DNA from: Streptomyces antimicrobicus
GTDB lineage: Bacteria > Actinomycetota > Actinomycetes > Streptomycetales > Streptomycetaceae
Direction: 5' to 3'
Length of the DNA stretch: 44,701 bases
Assembly: GCF_020532625.1 (NCBI RefSeq)
Contig: NZ_JAJAUY010000038.1
Location: forward strand, 1-44,701
The notes beneath the pieces were generated by a model. That model was not told the origin of the DNA. It was given only the letters and a program-made list of their open reading frames with translations, and made no database searches. The position numbers and the translations under genes were made by a program. Below, piece by piece: positions 14,960 through 24,271 of this stretch. Positions within the stretch are counted from its first letter, which is position 1; the number at the start of each line of letters is the position of its first letter.

Positions 14960-16513
14960 TCAGTGGACCGGGCCCGCCCCCGCCGCGGACCCGCCCAGCG
15001 CGGCCAGATCGCTCTTGCGCACCCGGATCACCAGCACCGCGCAGAGCAGCGCCAGCGCCGCCATCCCCACGGCGGCGAGGAAGGAGGTCGCGATGCCGTG
15101 GGTCAGCACGGCGTCCGCCCAGGCGTCGGGCAGCCGGCCCGTCCGCGCGAACTCCGCCTTCTGCTCGGCGTCGCCCCGCGCCAGGAAGTCCGCGACCTGC
15201 TCCTCGCCCTCGTTCCGGCTGGCCGTGCCGAACACCGTGACCAGGATGGACAGCCCGAGCGAGCCGCCCACCTGCTGGCTGGCGTTGAGCAGCCCGGACG
15301 CCGCCCCGGCCTCGTGCGGGGCCACGCCGGAGACGGCGGTCAGGGTGAGCGTCACGAAGTTCAGCCCCATGCCGAAGCCGAAGAGCAGCATCGGCCCGAG
15401 CACCCCGGTGAGGTAGGTGCTGCCGGTGTCGATGAACGCCAACCAGGTCAGCCCCGTACCGGTCAGCGCGGCGCCGGTGACCATGAACGGCTTGGGGCCG
15501 AGCCGCGGCAGGAACCGCTGCGAGAGCCCGGCGGCCGTCACGATGGCCACGGTGACCGGCAGGAACGCGACCCCCGAGGCGATGGGGGAGAAGCCCAGCA
15601 CGTTCTGCACGAACTGGACGATGAAGAAGAACATGCCGAACATCGCCGCGGCGAGGCTGAGCATGATCAGGTACGTCCCGGCACGGTTGCGGTCGGCGAA
15701 CATGCGCAGCGGAGTGATCGGTTCCGGGGCCCGGGACTCGATCACGGCGAACAGCCCGAGCAGGATCACGGCGGCGGCGAAGGAGCCCAGCGTGAACCCG
15801 TCCCGCCAGCCGTCCTCGGAGGCCCGGATGAAGCCGTAGACCAGGGAGGCCATGCCTGCGGTCGAGGTCAGGGCGCCGGCGATGTCGAAGCGGCCGGGGT
15901 GGCGTTCGGACTCGCTGATGTAGAGCGGGGCGAGGATCGCGATCAGCACCCCGATGGGCACGTTGACGAAGAGCACCCAGCGCCAGTCGAGCCACTCGGT
16001 GAGCATGCCGCCGGCCAGCAGCCCGATCGCGCCGCCGCCCGCGGAGACGGCGGCGAAGACGCCGAAGGCGCGGTTGCGGGCGGGGCCTTCGGGGAACGTC
16101 GTGGTGATCAGCGCCAGCGACGTCGGCGAGGCGATCGCGCCGCCCACCCCCTGCAGCGCGCGGGCGGCGAGCAGCTGCCAGGGCTCCTGGGCGAAGCCGC
16201 CGAGCAGGGAGGCGGCGGTGAAGAGCAGGATTCCGGCCATGAAGACCCGGCGCCGGCCCAGGATGTCACCGGCCCGGCCGCCCAGGAGCAGCAGGCCGCC
16301 GAAGGTGAGCGTGTACGCGCTGAGCACCCAGGAGAGGTCGGTGGTGGAGAAGGAGAGGGCGGTCTGGATGTGCGGAAGGGCGATGTTCACGATGGTCGCG
16401 TCGAGCACGACCATGAGCTGACATGCGGCGATGACCACGAGCGCCACCCCCGGGCGCCCGTCACGGCCGGCCGCGCCCGGTATTCGGGACGTGGCGAGTT
16501 GAGAGCTTGTCAC
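14960..16513 (-). CDS. MFS drug-efflux transporter, DHA2 (EmrB/QacA) type
   Basis: 517 aa from GTG 16513 (VTSSQLATSR), with GGGGGGATC upstream; longer in-frame starts would run through the operators. The hydrophobic profile fits a 14-TM drug:H+ antiporter. Visible signatures are DATIVNIALPHIQ in TM1 (motif D1 of the 14-TM group), RAGDILGRRRVFMAG between TM2 and TM3 (motif A), LQGVGGAIASPTSLALI in TM4 and GGGAIGLLAGGMLTEWLDWRWVLFVNVPIG in TM5 (motif C followed by the typical W-R-W-x-F-x-N-x-P). Divergent from a TetR gene with two palindromes between them, so it is probably repressed by that regulator until a ligand appears. The natural substrate cannot be inferred. Confidence 0.93.
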   Translation of the reverse strand: MTSSQLATSRIPGAAGRDGRPGVALVVIAACQLMVVLDATIVNIALPHIQTALSFSTTDLSWVLSAYTLTFGGLLLLGGRAGDILGRRRVFMAGILLFTAASLLGGFAQEPWQLLAARALQGVGGAIASPTSLALITTTFPEGPARNRAFGVFAAVSAGGGAIGLLAGGMLTEWLDWRWVLFVNVPIGVLIAILAPLYISESERHPGRFDIAGALTSTAGMASLVYGFIRASEDGWRDGFTLGSFAAAVILLGLFAVIESRAPEPITPLRMFADRNRAGTYLIMLSLAAAMFGMFFFIVQFVQNVLGFSPIASGVAFLPVTVAIVTAAGLSQRFLPRLGPKPFMVTGAALTGTGLTWLAFIDTGSTYLTGVLGPMLLFGFGMGLNFVTLTLTAVSGVAPHEAGAASGLLNASQQVGGSLGLSILVTVFGTASRNEGEEQVADFLARGDAEQKAEFARTGRLPDAWADAVLTHGIATSFLAAVGMAALALLCAVLVIRVRKSDLAALGGSAAGAGPVH

Positions 16514-16536
16514 TGAGGATCCCCCCAAAGTGAAAT

Positions 16537-16556
16537 AGTGAACGCAACCGTTCACT
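16537..16556. promoter_or_regulatory. TetR operator 1
   Basis: AGTGAACGCAACCGTTCACT is a perfect 8-bp inverted repeat with a 4-nt centre, 24 nt upstream of the MFS start codon. It shares GAACG/CGTTC arms with operator 2; centres are 47 bp apart. Confidence 0.8.
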
Positions 16557-16582
16557 GCGGCTCCACGGTAGGAGGCGCGAAC

Positions 16583-16604
16583 TAGGGAACGCAAGCGTTC
16601 ACTA
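16583..16604. promoter_or_regulatory. TetR operator 2
   Basis: The arms TAGGGAACG and CGTTCACTA flank CAAG; 8 of 9 positions pair, and the inner GAACGCAAGCGTTC is perfect. It lies 28 nt before the TetR start, so binding here would give autoregulation. Confidence 0.8.
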
Positions 16605-16631
16605 CGGCTGAAAACATGTGCGAAGGCGGGT

Positions 16632-17360
16632 ATGACGGGTACGGCGGGTACGGCCGGGGCGGCGCGTACGGCGGGTGTGTCGGGAGCGGCGGGTGAACCG
16701 GGTGAGTCGGGTGCGCCGGGTGCGCTGGGTGTGGCGGGCCCGGTGGCTGCGGCGGGCCCCGTGTCGGCGGTGGGCCCCGTGTCGGCGGTGGGGCGGCGGC
16801 GCGGCCCGGAGCTGGTGCAGGCGATCCTCGACTCCGCGCTGGACCAGCTCAGCACGGTCGGCTGGAACGGCCTCACGATGGAGGGCGTCGCCGCCGGCGC
16901 CCGGACCGGCAAGGCTGCGGTCTACCGGCGCTGGTCCTCGAAGGCCGACCTCGTCGCGGAGGTGCTGCGGGCCGGCATTCCCCCGGTCGGTGAGATCCCC
17001 GACCAGGGATCCGTCCGGGAGGACCTGCGGGTCCTGTGCCGCGGCATGCGCGACGCGATGTACTCGCGGTCCGGTCAGGCGCTCCGATCGGTTCTTCACG
17101 AATGCGACAGCGAGAGCGCTTCCCGGTTCCATGAGCTCATCCGGTCGGTCGTCACGGAGCCCTCCGCGCGCCATGTGAAGAGCCTTGTGCGCCGTGGAAT
17201 CGAGCGGGGAGACGTCCGTCCCGACGCCACCGGCGACTATGTGGCGGATGTGATTCCGGCGCTGATGATGTACCGCTCGAAGGTGTGCGGAAGCGAATGG
17301 ACGGACGCCGAGATCGTCGAGATGCTCGACCAGGTGCTGGTGCCGCTGCTCCGTCGCTGA
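16632..17360 (+). CDS. TetR/AcrR family transcriptional regulator
   Basis: 242 aa. The HTH spans about residues 56-105 ([55 protein letters not shown]), with the recognition helix ending in VYRRWSSK. The rest (residues about 115-242) is the helical ligand-binding and dimerisation domain typical of the SACE_7040/PF16859-like group ([25 protein letters not shown]). The start is uncertain: ATG 16632 has only GAAGGCGGG before it, and residues 1-53 are Gly/Ala/Val-rich with an 18-bp direct duplication encoding PVSAVG twice, so translation could begin at a later GTG. Divergent from the MFS exporter with two shared operators; local repression of both is the simplest reading. Confidence 0.88.
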   Translation: MTGTAGTAGAARTAGVSGAAGEPGESGAPGALGVAGPVAAAGPVSAVGPVSAVGRRRGPELVQAILDSALDQLSTVGWNGLTMEGVAAGARTGKAAVYRRWSSKADLVAEVLRAGIPPVGEIPDQGSVREDLRVLCRGMRDAMYSRSGQALRSVLHECDSESASRFHELIRSVVTEPSARHVKSLVRRGIERGDVRPDATGDYVADVIPALMMYRSKVCGSEWTDAEIVEMLDQVLVPLLRR

Positions 17361-17367
17361 CCGGCCC

Positions 17368-17443
17368 GGGGAGCGGGTCGGAGCGGGTCGGAGCGGGTCG
17401 GGCGGCGAGCCGGGCGGTGGGTCGGGCGGCGAGTCGGGCGGTG
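17368..17443. repeat. Short tandem repeats after the TetR gene
   Basis: AGCGGGTCGG is repeated three times (about 17371-17400), directly after the stop region, followed by two copies of a roughly 22-bp GGGCGGCGAGYCGGGCGGTG unit. The rest of the gap 17361-17632 shows no gene. Confidence 0.8.
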
Positions 17444-17616
17444 GTGAGGAACGGGCGAGCGGCCCGGGTGAGGGTCGCGCGCAGACGCGGTGAAGCCGGT
17501 GCGGAGGCCCGGTGGAGGCCGTGCGCGGGTGGTCCGCGAGCCGTTGGCGGGGCCTTCGCGGGGCCGGGCGAGCGCCAGGGTGCGGACCGGGGTGTCGCAG
17601 CGGGCCCCGGGCGGCG

Positions 17617-17622
17617 TAACCT
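17617..17622 (+). promoter_or_regulatory. -10 element of rnhB, possibly near-leaderless
   Basis: TAACCT fits TANNNT and ends 10 nt before ATG 17633. No Shine-Dalgarno sequence is visible between them. I see no convincing -35. Confidence 0.4.
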
Positions 17623-17632
17623 TGCTGGCGCC

Positions 17633-18343
17633 ATGCCGTACGAAGCACCCACCCACACCGTCGAACGCTCCCTCCGCGCTACAACCGGCGCCAAGGTCAT
17701 CGCCGGGGTCGACGAAGTCGGACGAGGGGCATGGGCCGGTCCCGTGACGGTGTGCGCGGCGATCACCGGCCTGCGCCGGCCGCCCGAGGGGCTCACCGAT
17801 TCCAAGCTCCTCACCCCCAAGCGGCGCGACGAGCTGGCCGTGGTGCTGCGCAGCTGGGTCACGGCGCACGCGCTCGGGCACGCCGGCCCCGAGGAGATCG
17901 ACGAGCTGGGCATGACCGCCGCCCTGCGGCTGGCCGCCGTACGCGCCCTGGAGGCGCTGCCGGTACGGCCGGACGCGGTGATCCTCGACGGCAAGCACGA
18001 CTACCTCGGCGCGCCCTGGCAGGTCCGTACGGTGATCAAGGGCGACCAGTCCTGCATCGCGGTGGCCGCGGCCTCGGTGATCGCCAAGGTCGAGCGCGAC
18101 CGGATGATGGCCGGCCTCGGTGAAGTCGGCGGTGGCTGCGAGGAATTCGGCTTCGCCGCCAACGCGGGCTACCCGTCCCCGGTGCACAAGGCGGCGCTCG
18201 AGGCACTGGGGCCCACCCGGTACCACCGGATGTCGTGGGCGTACCTCGACGCGCTGCCCCGATGGCGCCACCTGAAGAAGGTGCGCCGCAGCGACGAACA
18301 GCTGGAGCTGGAAAACGGAGGCCAACTCGGCTTCGATTTCTGA
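17633..18343 (+). CDS. rnhB: Ribonuclease HII
   Basis: 236 aa from ATG 17633 ([14 protein letters not shown]). The enzyme cuts RNA in RNA-DNA hybrids and single misincorporated ribonucleotides. The metal-binding [11 protein letters not shown] (about residues 27-37) opens the fold; [28 protein letters not shown] (second catalytic Asp region) and [24 protein letters not shown] with the conserved Lys/Asp/Ser follow. The C-terminal [24 protein letters not shown] matches the family end. The last 25 residues are charged. The in-frame upstream extension to 17285 is GC-driven and rejected. A 9-bp hairpin lies 19 nt after the stop. Confidence 0.96.
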   Translation: MPYEAPTHTVERSLRATTGAKVIAGVDEVGRGAWAGPVTVCAAITGLRRPPEGLTDSKLLTPKRRDELAVVLRSWVTAHALGHAGPEEIDELGMTAALRLAAVRALEALPVRPDAVILDGKHDYLGAPWQVRTVIKGDQSCIAVAAASVIAKVERDRMMAGLGEVGGGCEEFGFAANAGYPSPVHKAALEALGPTRYHRMSWAYLDALPRWRHLKKVRRSDEQLELENGGQLGFDF

Positions 18344-18362
18344 TCGCACCCAAGTGCCACCG

Positions 18363-18383
18363 ACCGGTACGTTTCGTACCGGT
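18363..18383. terminator. Perfect 9-bp hairpin between rnhB and the next gene
   Basis: ACCGGTACG and CGTACCGGT flank TTT, and GTTTGAT follows. It can terminate rnhB, but it also ends just 19 nt before the next start codon, so it may instead be an operator or a leader hairpin. A smaller palindrome TTGAT-AGAC-ATCAA follows at 18386-18399. Confidence 0.6.
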
Positions 18384-18402
18384 GTTTGATAGACATCAAC
18401 TC

Positions 18403-19059
18403 ATGCCTCTCATACCCGAGGAGCCTCAGATTCCCGAGAGTGCCCAGGGTCCCCGCGTGACCCCGGCCGCAGGCCGCACCGCGCCGACCCCTCGCCCCGT
18501 ACCTGGTCCGCGTCCCGCCGCCGTCCCGCGGCCCGGCCGCCCCGGTCCTTCGCCCGCCACGGCGGTCCGCCCCGGTGCCGTGCCCCGGCCCGCGCCGCCC
18601 GCGCCGCGTCCCGCTCCGCCCGCCGCCGCTCCCGCGGCGCCTGCCACCACTCCGTCGGTCTCCGCCGCGGTGCCGCAGATCCAGCTGATCCCGGCCTCGG
18701 CCGCGGGCGCGCTGGACGCCGCCGAGGAAGCCGTCGACCTGCTGCTCGACACCGGCCGAGCCCCCGGCGACATCCTGGTGCTGACCACCGGTGAGCTCCA
18801 CCCGTGGGCCGCGCACGAGCTGTCCTTCGGCGAAGCCGCCTACTGGGCCCAGCACGACGCCGGCGACGACGTCTTCTACGCCGACGCCGCCCAGGCGCAG
18901 CGGGCCGCGGGCCGCCCGGTCGTGGTCTTCGCGGCCAACGGCGGTCCGGCCGACGCCATGGCGACGGCCCTGCCGGTCGCGCTCGCGCGCGCCGGGGCGC
19001 TGCTCGTCGTGTGCGGCGACCCCGAGCAGATCAACTCCGTGCTGGGTGCGGGCGTCTGA
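18403..19059 (+). CDS. Hypothetical protein resembling the C-terminal lobe of UvrD-like helicases
   Basis: 218 aa from ATG 18403 (MPLIPEEPQIPE). Residues 1-88 are Pro/Ala/Arg-rich and probably disordered. Residues 92-218 form a compact domain: AGALDAAEEAVDLLLDTGRAPGDILVLTTG recalls the start of the second RecA-like domain of SF1 helicases (...GxPPxDIAVL), RPVVVFAANG recalls the KGLEFDVVVV strand, and ALPVALARAGALLVVCGDPEQI (189-210) recalls the YVALTRAxxxLVVVGDPEQ region. There is no Walker A or first motor domain, so helicase activity is unlikely. No ribosome site is obvious. It follows rnhB. The similarity is my reading of motifs, not a search result; function unknown. Confidence 0.7.
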   Translation: MPLIPEEPQIPESAQGPRVTPAAGRTAPTPRPVPGPRPAAVPRPGRPGPSPATAVRPGAVPRPAPPAPRPAPPAAAPAAPATTPSVSAAVPQIQLIPASAAGALDAAEEAVDLLLDTGRAPGDILVLTTGELHPWAAHELSFGEAAYWAQHDAGDDVFYADAAQAQRAAGRPVVVFAANGGPADAMATALPVALARAGALLVVCGDPEQINSVLGAGV

Positions 19060-19752
19060 CGCCCCGTACCCGCACGAGGGCGAGGGGCGGGGCAGGCCGC
19101 GCGCCGGCCCCGCTGAAGCCCTCCCCACCGGCGGCCCCCCGACGGCCACCCCGGCTCGCCGGCCCCCTGGCGGGGGCAAGGGCCGCTGGGTCACGAACAC
19201 CCCGGTGCGGACCACTACCACCACACACCGACGGCAGCGGACGGTGGACGACGTGCGACGGACGACACGTGCGACGGACGCCGGCTGACGGCTGACGGCT
19301 GACGGACGACGTGCGACGGCCGCCCCGTGGCGGCCGGCGGATGCCGGCCTATGGGTGCCGGCCGGCGGATGAGGGCCGCTCGGTGACGATCTGCGGAGGA
19401 CGGCCGCCGGGGGTGACCATCTCCGGAGAACGGCCGCCGGATGACGACCGGCGGAGGACGGCCGATGGGGGTGTCGGCCGACCCATGACGACCGGCGCGG
19501 AGGCCGGCCCACGTACGACGGCCACCTCGTGAAACAACTGGCGGACGGCACCCGCCCGGTCGCGTCGCCCGCCTGCTGGCTGCCCGGAACGGCAGGCGCG
19601 TACGCGCCGACCCGTGCCTGACCGACGCCTGTCGGACGACCCGTACCGACTGGCGCGACACGGGGACGCCCGATGAGGTGGGGGCCCCACGGAGGCCAGC
19701 AATTGGCGGACGACCGGCACCCCACCCGGGCGAGCCCCGCCCGACGCCCCCG
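19060..19752. other. Non-coding, short-repeat-rich interval
   Basis: No gene is supported here on either strand; open frames exist only because of GC bias and translate to low-complexity Arg/Pro/Ser/His. The interval holds microsatellite-like sequence: three GGCTGAC heptamers (about 19282-19304), three copies of a GACGACGTGCGACGG-like unit (19246-19318) and a run of GGAGGACGGCCG/GATGACGACCGGCGG blocks (19370-19500). Confidence 0.65.
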
Positions 19753-21060
<1,308 letters not shown>

Positions 21061-21102
21061 CAGAGCTCCGTTTCAAGCCCGCAGCCTCGCGCCGCTCCGG
21101 CC

Positions 21103-21121
21103 GAGGCGCCCTCGGCGCCTC
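21103..21121 (-). terminator. Terminator of the hypothetical gene downstream of recQ
   Basis: GAGGCGCC and GGCGCCTC form a perfect 8-bp stem with a 3-nt loop, 28 nt beyond the stop codon at 21149 and at the right edge of the repeat array. Confidence 0.65.
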
Positions 21122-21148
21122 CCCGGGGCGGTGACCGGTGGCGGCCGG

Positions 21149-21775
21149 TCAGCGGGCGGCGGTCCGCCGCAGGGCCTCCACCGATCCGCCGCCGGTGCTC
21201 AGCGGCAGCGCAACCGGTTCCACCGTCGTCTCACCGAGCGGTTCCGGCCGCGAGTGCAAGGACGGCCGCCGCCCACCACGGCCGTCACCGAGCACCTGCC
21301 AGCCCTCGCGGCTGAGCGTGATGAAGGCGCCGCACCGCAGCCCATGGAGGGTGCACGCGTCGCGCAGCCCCCACATCCAGGCCCCGTCCTCCTCAGTCCA
21401 CCGCTCGTCGCCCTCGCGGCACCACAGCAGCACCGCGGTCCGGACGGGCGTGCGTCTGCGCAGGTCGTGCGGGAGCACCCGACGCAGCCGGGACAGCAGG
21501 GCGTTGCGGTACTCCCAACCGTCCGCCGAGGCCGAGCGCTGCATGAACGAGGCGCTGGCCACGAGCCGTTCCTCCGGCCCGAGGACGGCGATCACGGCGG
21601 TCGAGGGCACCGGCCGGTGCCGGGAGTGCAGCCCGCTGACCAGCTCCCGAGGATTGCGCAGCAGCGGAATCCCGGACGCCGTCCATTCGGCCGGCTCCAG
21701 CAGCCTGCCGTGCCGGCTGGCGCCCGCGGCGGCGTTGAGCGACGAGGCGGCGGGCGGAGCGAATCCGAAGGTCAC
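21149..21775 (-). CDS. Conserved-looking hypothetical protein
   Basis: 208 aa from GTG 21775 (VTFGFAPPAASSLNAAAGAS), chosen for AAGGGAGG just upstream; an in-frame TTG at 21907 would add 44 residues. The protein is not low-complexity and has steady third-position GC, so it is a real gene. Visible stretches are STAVIAVLGPEERLVASASFMQ (a beta-strand-rich segment), ADGWEYRNALLSRLRRVLPHDLRRRTPVRTAVLLWCREGDERWTEEDGAWMWGLRDACTLHGLRCGAFITLSREGWQVLGDGRGG, which looks like an alpha/beta sensor or nuclease-fold protein, but I do not recognise the family. It lies downstream of recQ on the same strand after a 214-nt gap. Confidence 0.7.
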   Translation of the reverse strand: MTFGFAPPAASSLNAAAGASRHGRLLEPAEWTASGIPLLRNPRELVSGLHSRHRPVPSTAVIAVLGPEERLVASASFMQRSASADGWEYRNALLSRLRRVLPHDLRRRTPVRTAVLLWCREGDERWTEEDGAWMWGLRDACTLHGLRCGAFITLSREGWQVLGDGRGGRRPSLHSRPEPLGETTVEPVALPLSTGGGSVEALRRTAAR

Positions 21776-21932
21776 GGTCCTCCCTTCGGGTACACGCCCG
21801 CGAACGGGCACGGCTGGGGTGTGGGCGCGCCGCAGCGCGGCCGTGTGGGTGCCGACGAGCCGAGCGGGAGCCCTCCAATTCTCGCGTGGCGCGTCAGCAT
21901 GCGGCAACGAGCAATTGGTGCCGCCGACCGGA

Positions 21933-21954
21933 AATGGACGGTATGCCGTTCATA
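21933..21954. promoter_or_regulatory. Imperfect palindrome between recQ and the hypothetical gene
   Basis: AATGGACGG and CCGTTCATA flank TATG; 7 of 9 positions pair. It lies in the 214-nt gap in front of the hypothetical gene, the most AT-rich spot of the area, so an operator or promoter is plausible. Confidence 0.35.
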
Positions 21955-21989
21955 TCCTTGCCCCGCCGCGCCGGACCTGACGCATTCGA

Positions 21990-24149
21990 CTACGGCTGGA
22001 CGGCGAGTACCAGCGGAAACACCTCCTTCGCACCGGCTCGGCGGAGCAGCCGCGCGGCCACCGCGAGGGTCCAGCCGCTCTCCGCCCGGTCGTCGACGAG
22101 CAGCACCGGACCCGCCGCTTCCGCCAGCGTCGCGGCGAGCTCCGGGGGCACGCTCAACGCCTGGTGGAGTCCTCGTACGCGCTGCGCGCTGTTGGCGGCG
22201 GACAGGCCGAACTCCGGCAGCGCGTCCGTGTACCGGAGGCTCCCCAGCAGGGGGATCCGCCCCACCTCGTAGATCCGCGCGGCCAACGACCCGATCAGCT
22301 GAGGCCGGTGACGGGACGGCACCGCCACCACGCCCACCGGCCGGGCGGGGGCGTCCGCAGCGCCAGAGGCCCAGCCGCCCGGGCCACGCGCCCAGTCGGC
22401 CAGAACCGCCACCACCGCCTGCGCGACGTCGTCCGGAACCGGCCCGTCGGGAGCCTGCGCGGCGAGCATCGGGCGCAACCGGTTGCCCCAGCCGATGTCC
22501 GAGAGCCGGCCCAGGGCCCGGCCCGGCGCGGCCTGTTCCCCGGCGGGGATCCGGCCCTTGAGGTCCACCCCGACCGCGGCCAGCCCCGTCGGCCACATCT
22601 TGCGCGGCTCCAGTTCCACCCCCGGTCGGCCGAGCTCGCCCCGGGCCACCTCCAGCGCGGTCGACGACACGTCAGCGGCGAAGCGGGCGCCCGCGCAGTT
22701 GTCGCAGCGGCCGCAGGGCGCCGCCTCCTCGTCGTCCAACTGGCGCCGCAGGAACTCCATCCGGCACCCCGTCGTAGCGGCGTAGTCGCGCATCGCCTGC
22801 TGCTCGGCCGCCCGCTGCCGGGCCACCCAGGCGTAGCGCTCGGCGTCGTACACCCACGGCTCGCCCGTCGCGGTCCAGCCGCCCTTCACCCGGTGCACGG
22901 CGCCGTCCACGTCGAGGACCTTGAGCATGGTCTCCAGCCGGGTGCGCCGCAGGTCCACGAGCGGCTCCAGGGCGGGAAGCGACAGCGGCCGGCCCGCCTG
23001 CGCCAGCACGTCGAGCGTGCGCCGCACCAGCTCCTCCGGCGGGAAGGCGACCGACGCGAAGTACTTCCAGATCGCCTCGTCCTCCGGGCCCGGCAGCAGC
23101 AGCACCTCCGCGTGCTCCACGCCGCGGCCCGCGCGCCCGACCTGCTGGTAGTAGGCGATGGGTGACGACGGCGACCCCAGGTGCACGACGAAGCCCAGGT
23201 CGGGTTTGTCGAAGCCCATCCCCAGCGCCGAGGTCGCCACCAGGGCCTTGACCCGGTTGGCCTGCAGGTCGTCCTCGGCCTGCTGGCGGTCGGCGTTCTC
23301 CGTCTTGCCCGTGTACGAGGCCACCTGGTGGCCGCGGTGGCGCAGGTACGCCGTGACCTCCTCGGCCGCCGCCACCGTCAGGGTGTAGATGATCCCCGAG
23401 CCCGGCAGCTCGCCCAGGTGGTCGGCGAGCCAGGCCAGCCGGTGCGCGGCGTCCGGCAACGTGAGGACCGCCAGGCTGAGGCTCTCCCGGTCCAGCGGGC
23501 CCCGCAGCACCAGCGCGTCCGAGCCCGCACCCGTGCCGAGCTGCTCGGCGACGTCGGCGGTCACCCGGGCGTTGGCCGTGGCCGTCGTCGCCAGCACCGG
23601 CACCCCCGGTGGCAGGTCCGCCAGCATGGTGCGCAGCCGGCGGTAGTCGGGGCGGAAGTCGTGCCCCCAGTCGGAGATGCAGTGCGCCTCGTCCACCACC
23701 AGCAGCCCGGTCGCCGCCGCCAGCTTCGGCAGGACCTGGTCACGGAAGTCGGGATTGTTGAGCCGCTCGGGACTCACCAGGAGGACGTCCACCTCGCCCG
23801 CCGCGACCTCCGCCTGGATGCCTTCCCACTCCTCGGGGTTGGCGGAGTTGATGGTCCGGGCGTGGATCCCGGCCCGCGCGGCGGCCTCCACCTGATTGCG
23901 CATCAGCGCGAGCAGCGGGGAGACGATCACCGTGGGACCCGCGCCGGCCGCCCGCAGCAGGGAGGTGGCCACGAAGTACACCGCGGACTTGCCCCAGCCC
24001 GTGCGCTGCACGACCAGCGCACGCCGCTTGTGCGCGACCAGGGCCTCGATCGCCCGCCACTGGTCCTCGCGCAGCCGGGCGGTGCCCGTCGGGTCTCCTA
24101 CGAGACGGGCGAGTACGGAATCGGCCGATGACCTCAGGTCTGCGTTCAT
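21990..24149 (-). CDS. recQ: RecQ-type ATP-dependent DNA helicase with C-terminal phosphoribosyltransferase-like domain
   Basis: 719 aa from ATG 24149 ([10 protein letters not shown]); a TTG four codons earlier has better GGAGG spacing and is possible. Motor domains: [18 protein letters not shown] (residues 49-55, Walker A), [20 protein letters not shown] (from 153), [33 protein letters not shown] and QQVGRAGR. A four-cysteine zinc cluster follows (GCRMEF ... CGRCDNC, about 463-485). The end (about 610-719) holds [13 protein letters not shown] and [26 protein letters not shown], the latter resembling the PRPP loop of ComF-type phosphoribosyltransferases. RecQ enzymes unwind 3'-overhang and junction DNA in recombination. 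The RQC/HRDC tail of E. coli RecQ is replaced by this domain. Confidence 0.93.
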   Translation of the reverse strand: MNADLRSSADSVLARLVGDPTGTARLREDQWRAIEALVAHKRRALVVQRTGWGKSAVYFVATSLLRAAGAGPTVIVSPLLALMRNQVEAAARAGIHARTINSANPEEWEGIQAEVAAGEVDVLLVSPERLNNPDFRDQVLPKLAAATGLLVVDEAHCISDWGHDFRPDYRRLRTMLADLPPGVPVLATTATANARVTADVAEQLGTGAGSDALVLRGPLDRESLSLAVLTLPDAAHRLAWLADHLGELPGSGIIYTLTVAAAEEVTAYLRHRGHQVASYTGKTENADRQQAEDDLQANRVKALVATSALGMGFDKPDLGFVVHLGSPSSPIAYYQQVGRAGRGVEHAEVLLLPGPEDEAIWKYFASVAFPPEELVRRTLDVLAQAGRPLSLPALEPLVDLRRTRLETMLKVLDVDGAVHRVKGGWTATGEPWVYDAERYAWVARQRAAEQQAMRDYAATTGCRMEFLRRQLDDEEAAPCGRCDNCAGARFAADVSSTALEVARGELGRPGVELEPRKMWPTGLAAVGVDLKGRIPAGEQAAPGRALGRLSDIGWGNRLRPMLAAQAPDGPVPDDVAQAVVAVLADWARGPGGWASGAADAPARPVGVVAVPSRHRPQLIGSLAARIYEVGRIPLLGSLRYTDALPEFGLSAANSAQRVRGLHQALSVPPELAATLAEAAGPVLLVDDRAESGWTLAVAARLLRRAGAKEVFPLVLAVQP

Positions 24150-24200
24150 GCACCCATGCAACCCGATGCCTCCGACATCACGCCAACGGCGCCCGGCGGC

Positions 24201-24242
24201 TGTGGACGTTTCGGTTTCAAGAGTTATCCACAGGGCTTTTGG
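24201..24242. promoter_or_regulatory. Two DnaA-box-like sites in the recQ/DUF4192 divergent region
   Basis: TTATCCACA (24234-24242) is the exact canonical DnaA box. TGTGGACGT (24201-24209) reads ACGTCCACA on the other strand, a 7/9 match to the Streptomyces-preferred TTGTCCACA. They face each other about 24 bp apart in the shared promoter region. Confidence 0.5.
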
Positions 24243-24271
24243 GATCGGCGAAGGCACGGGACCTTCGAGCC

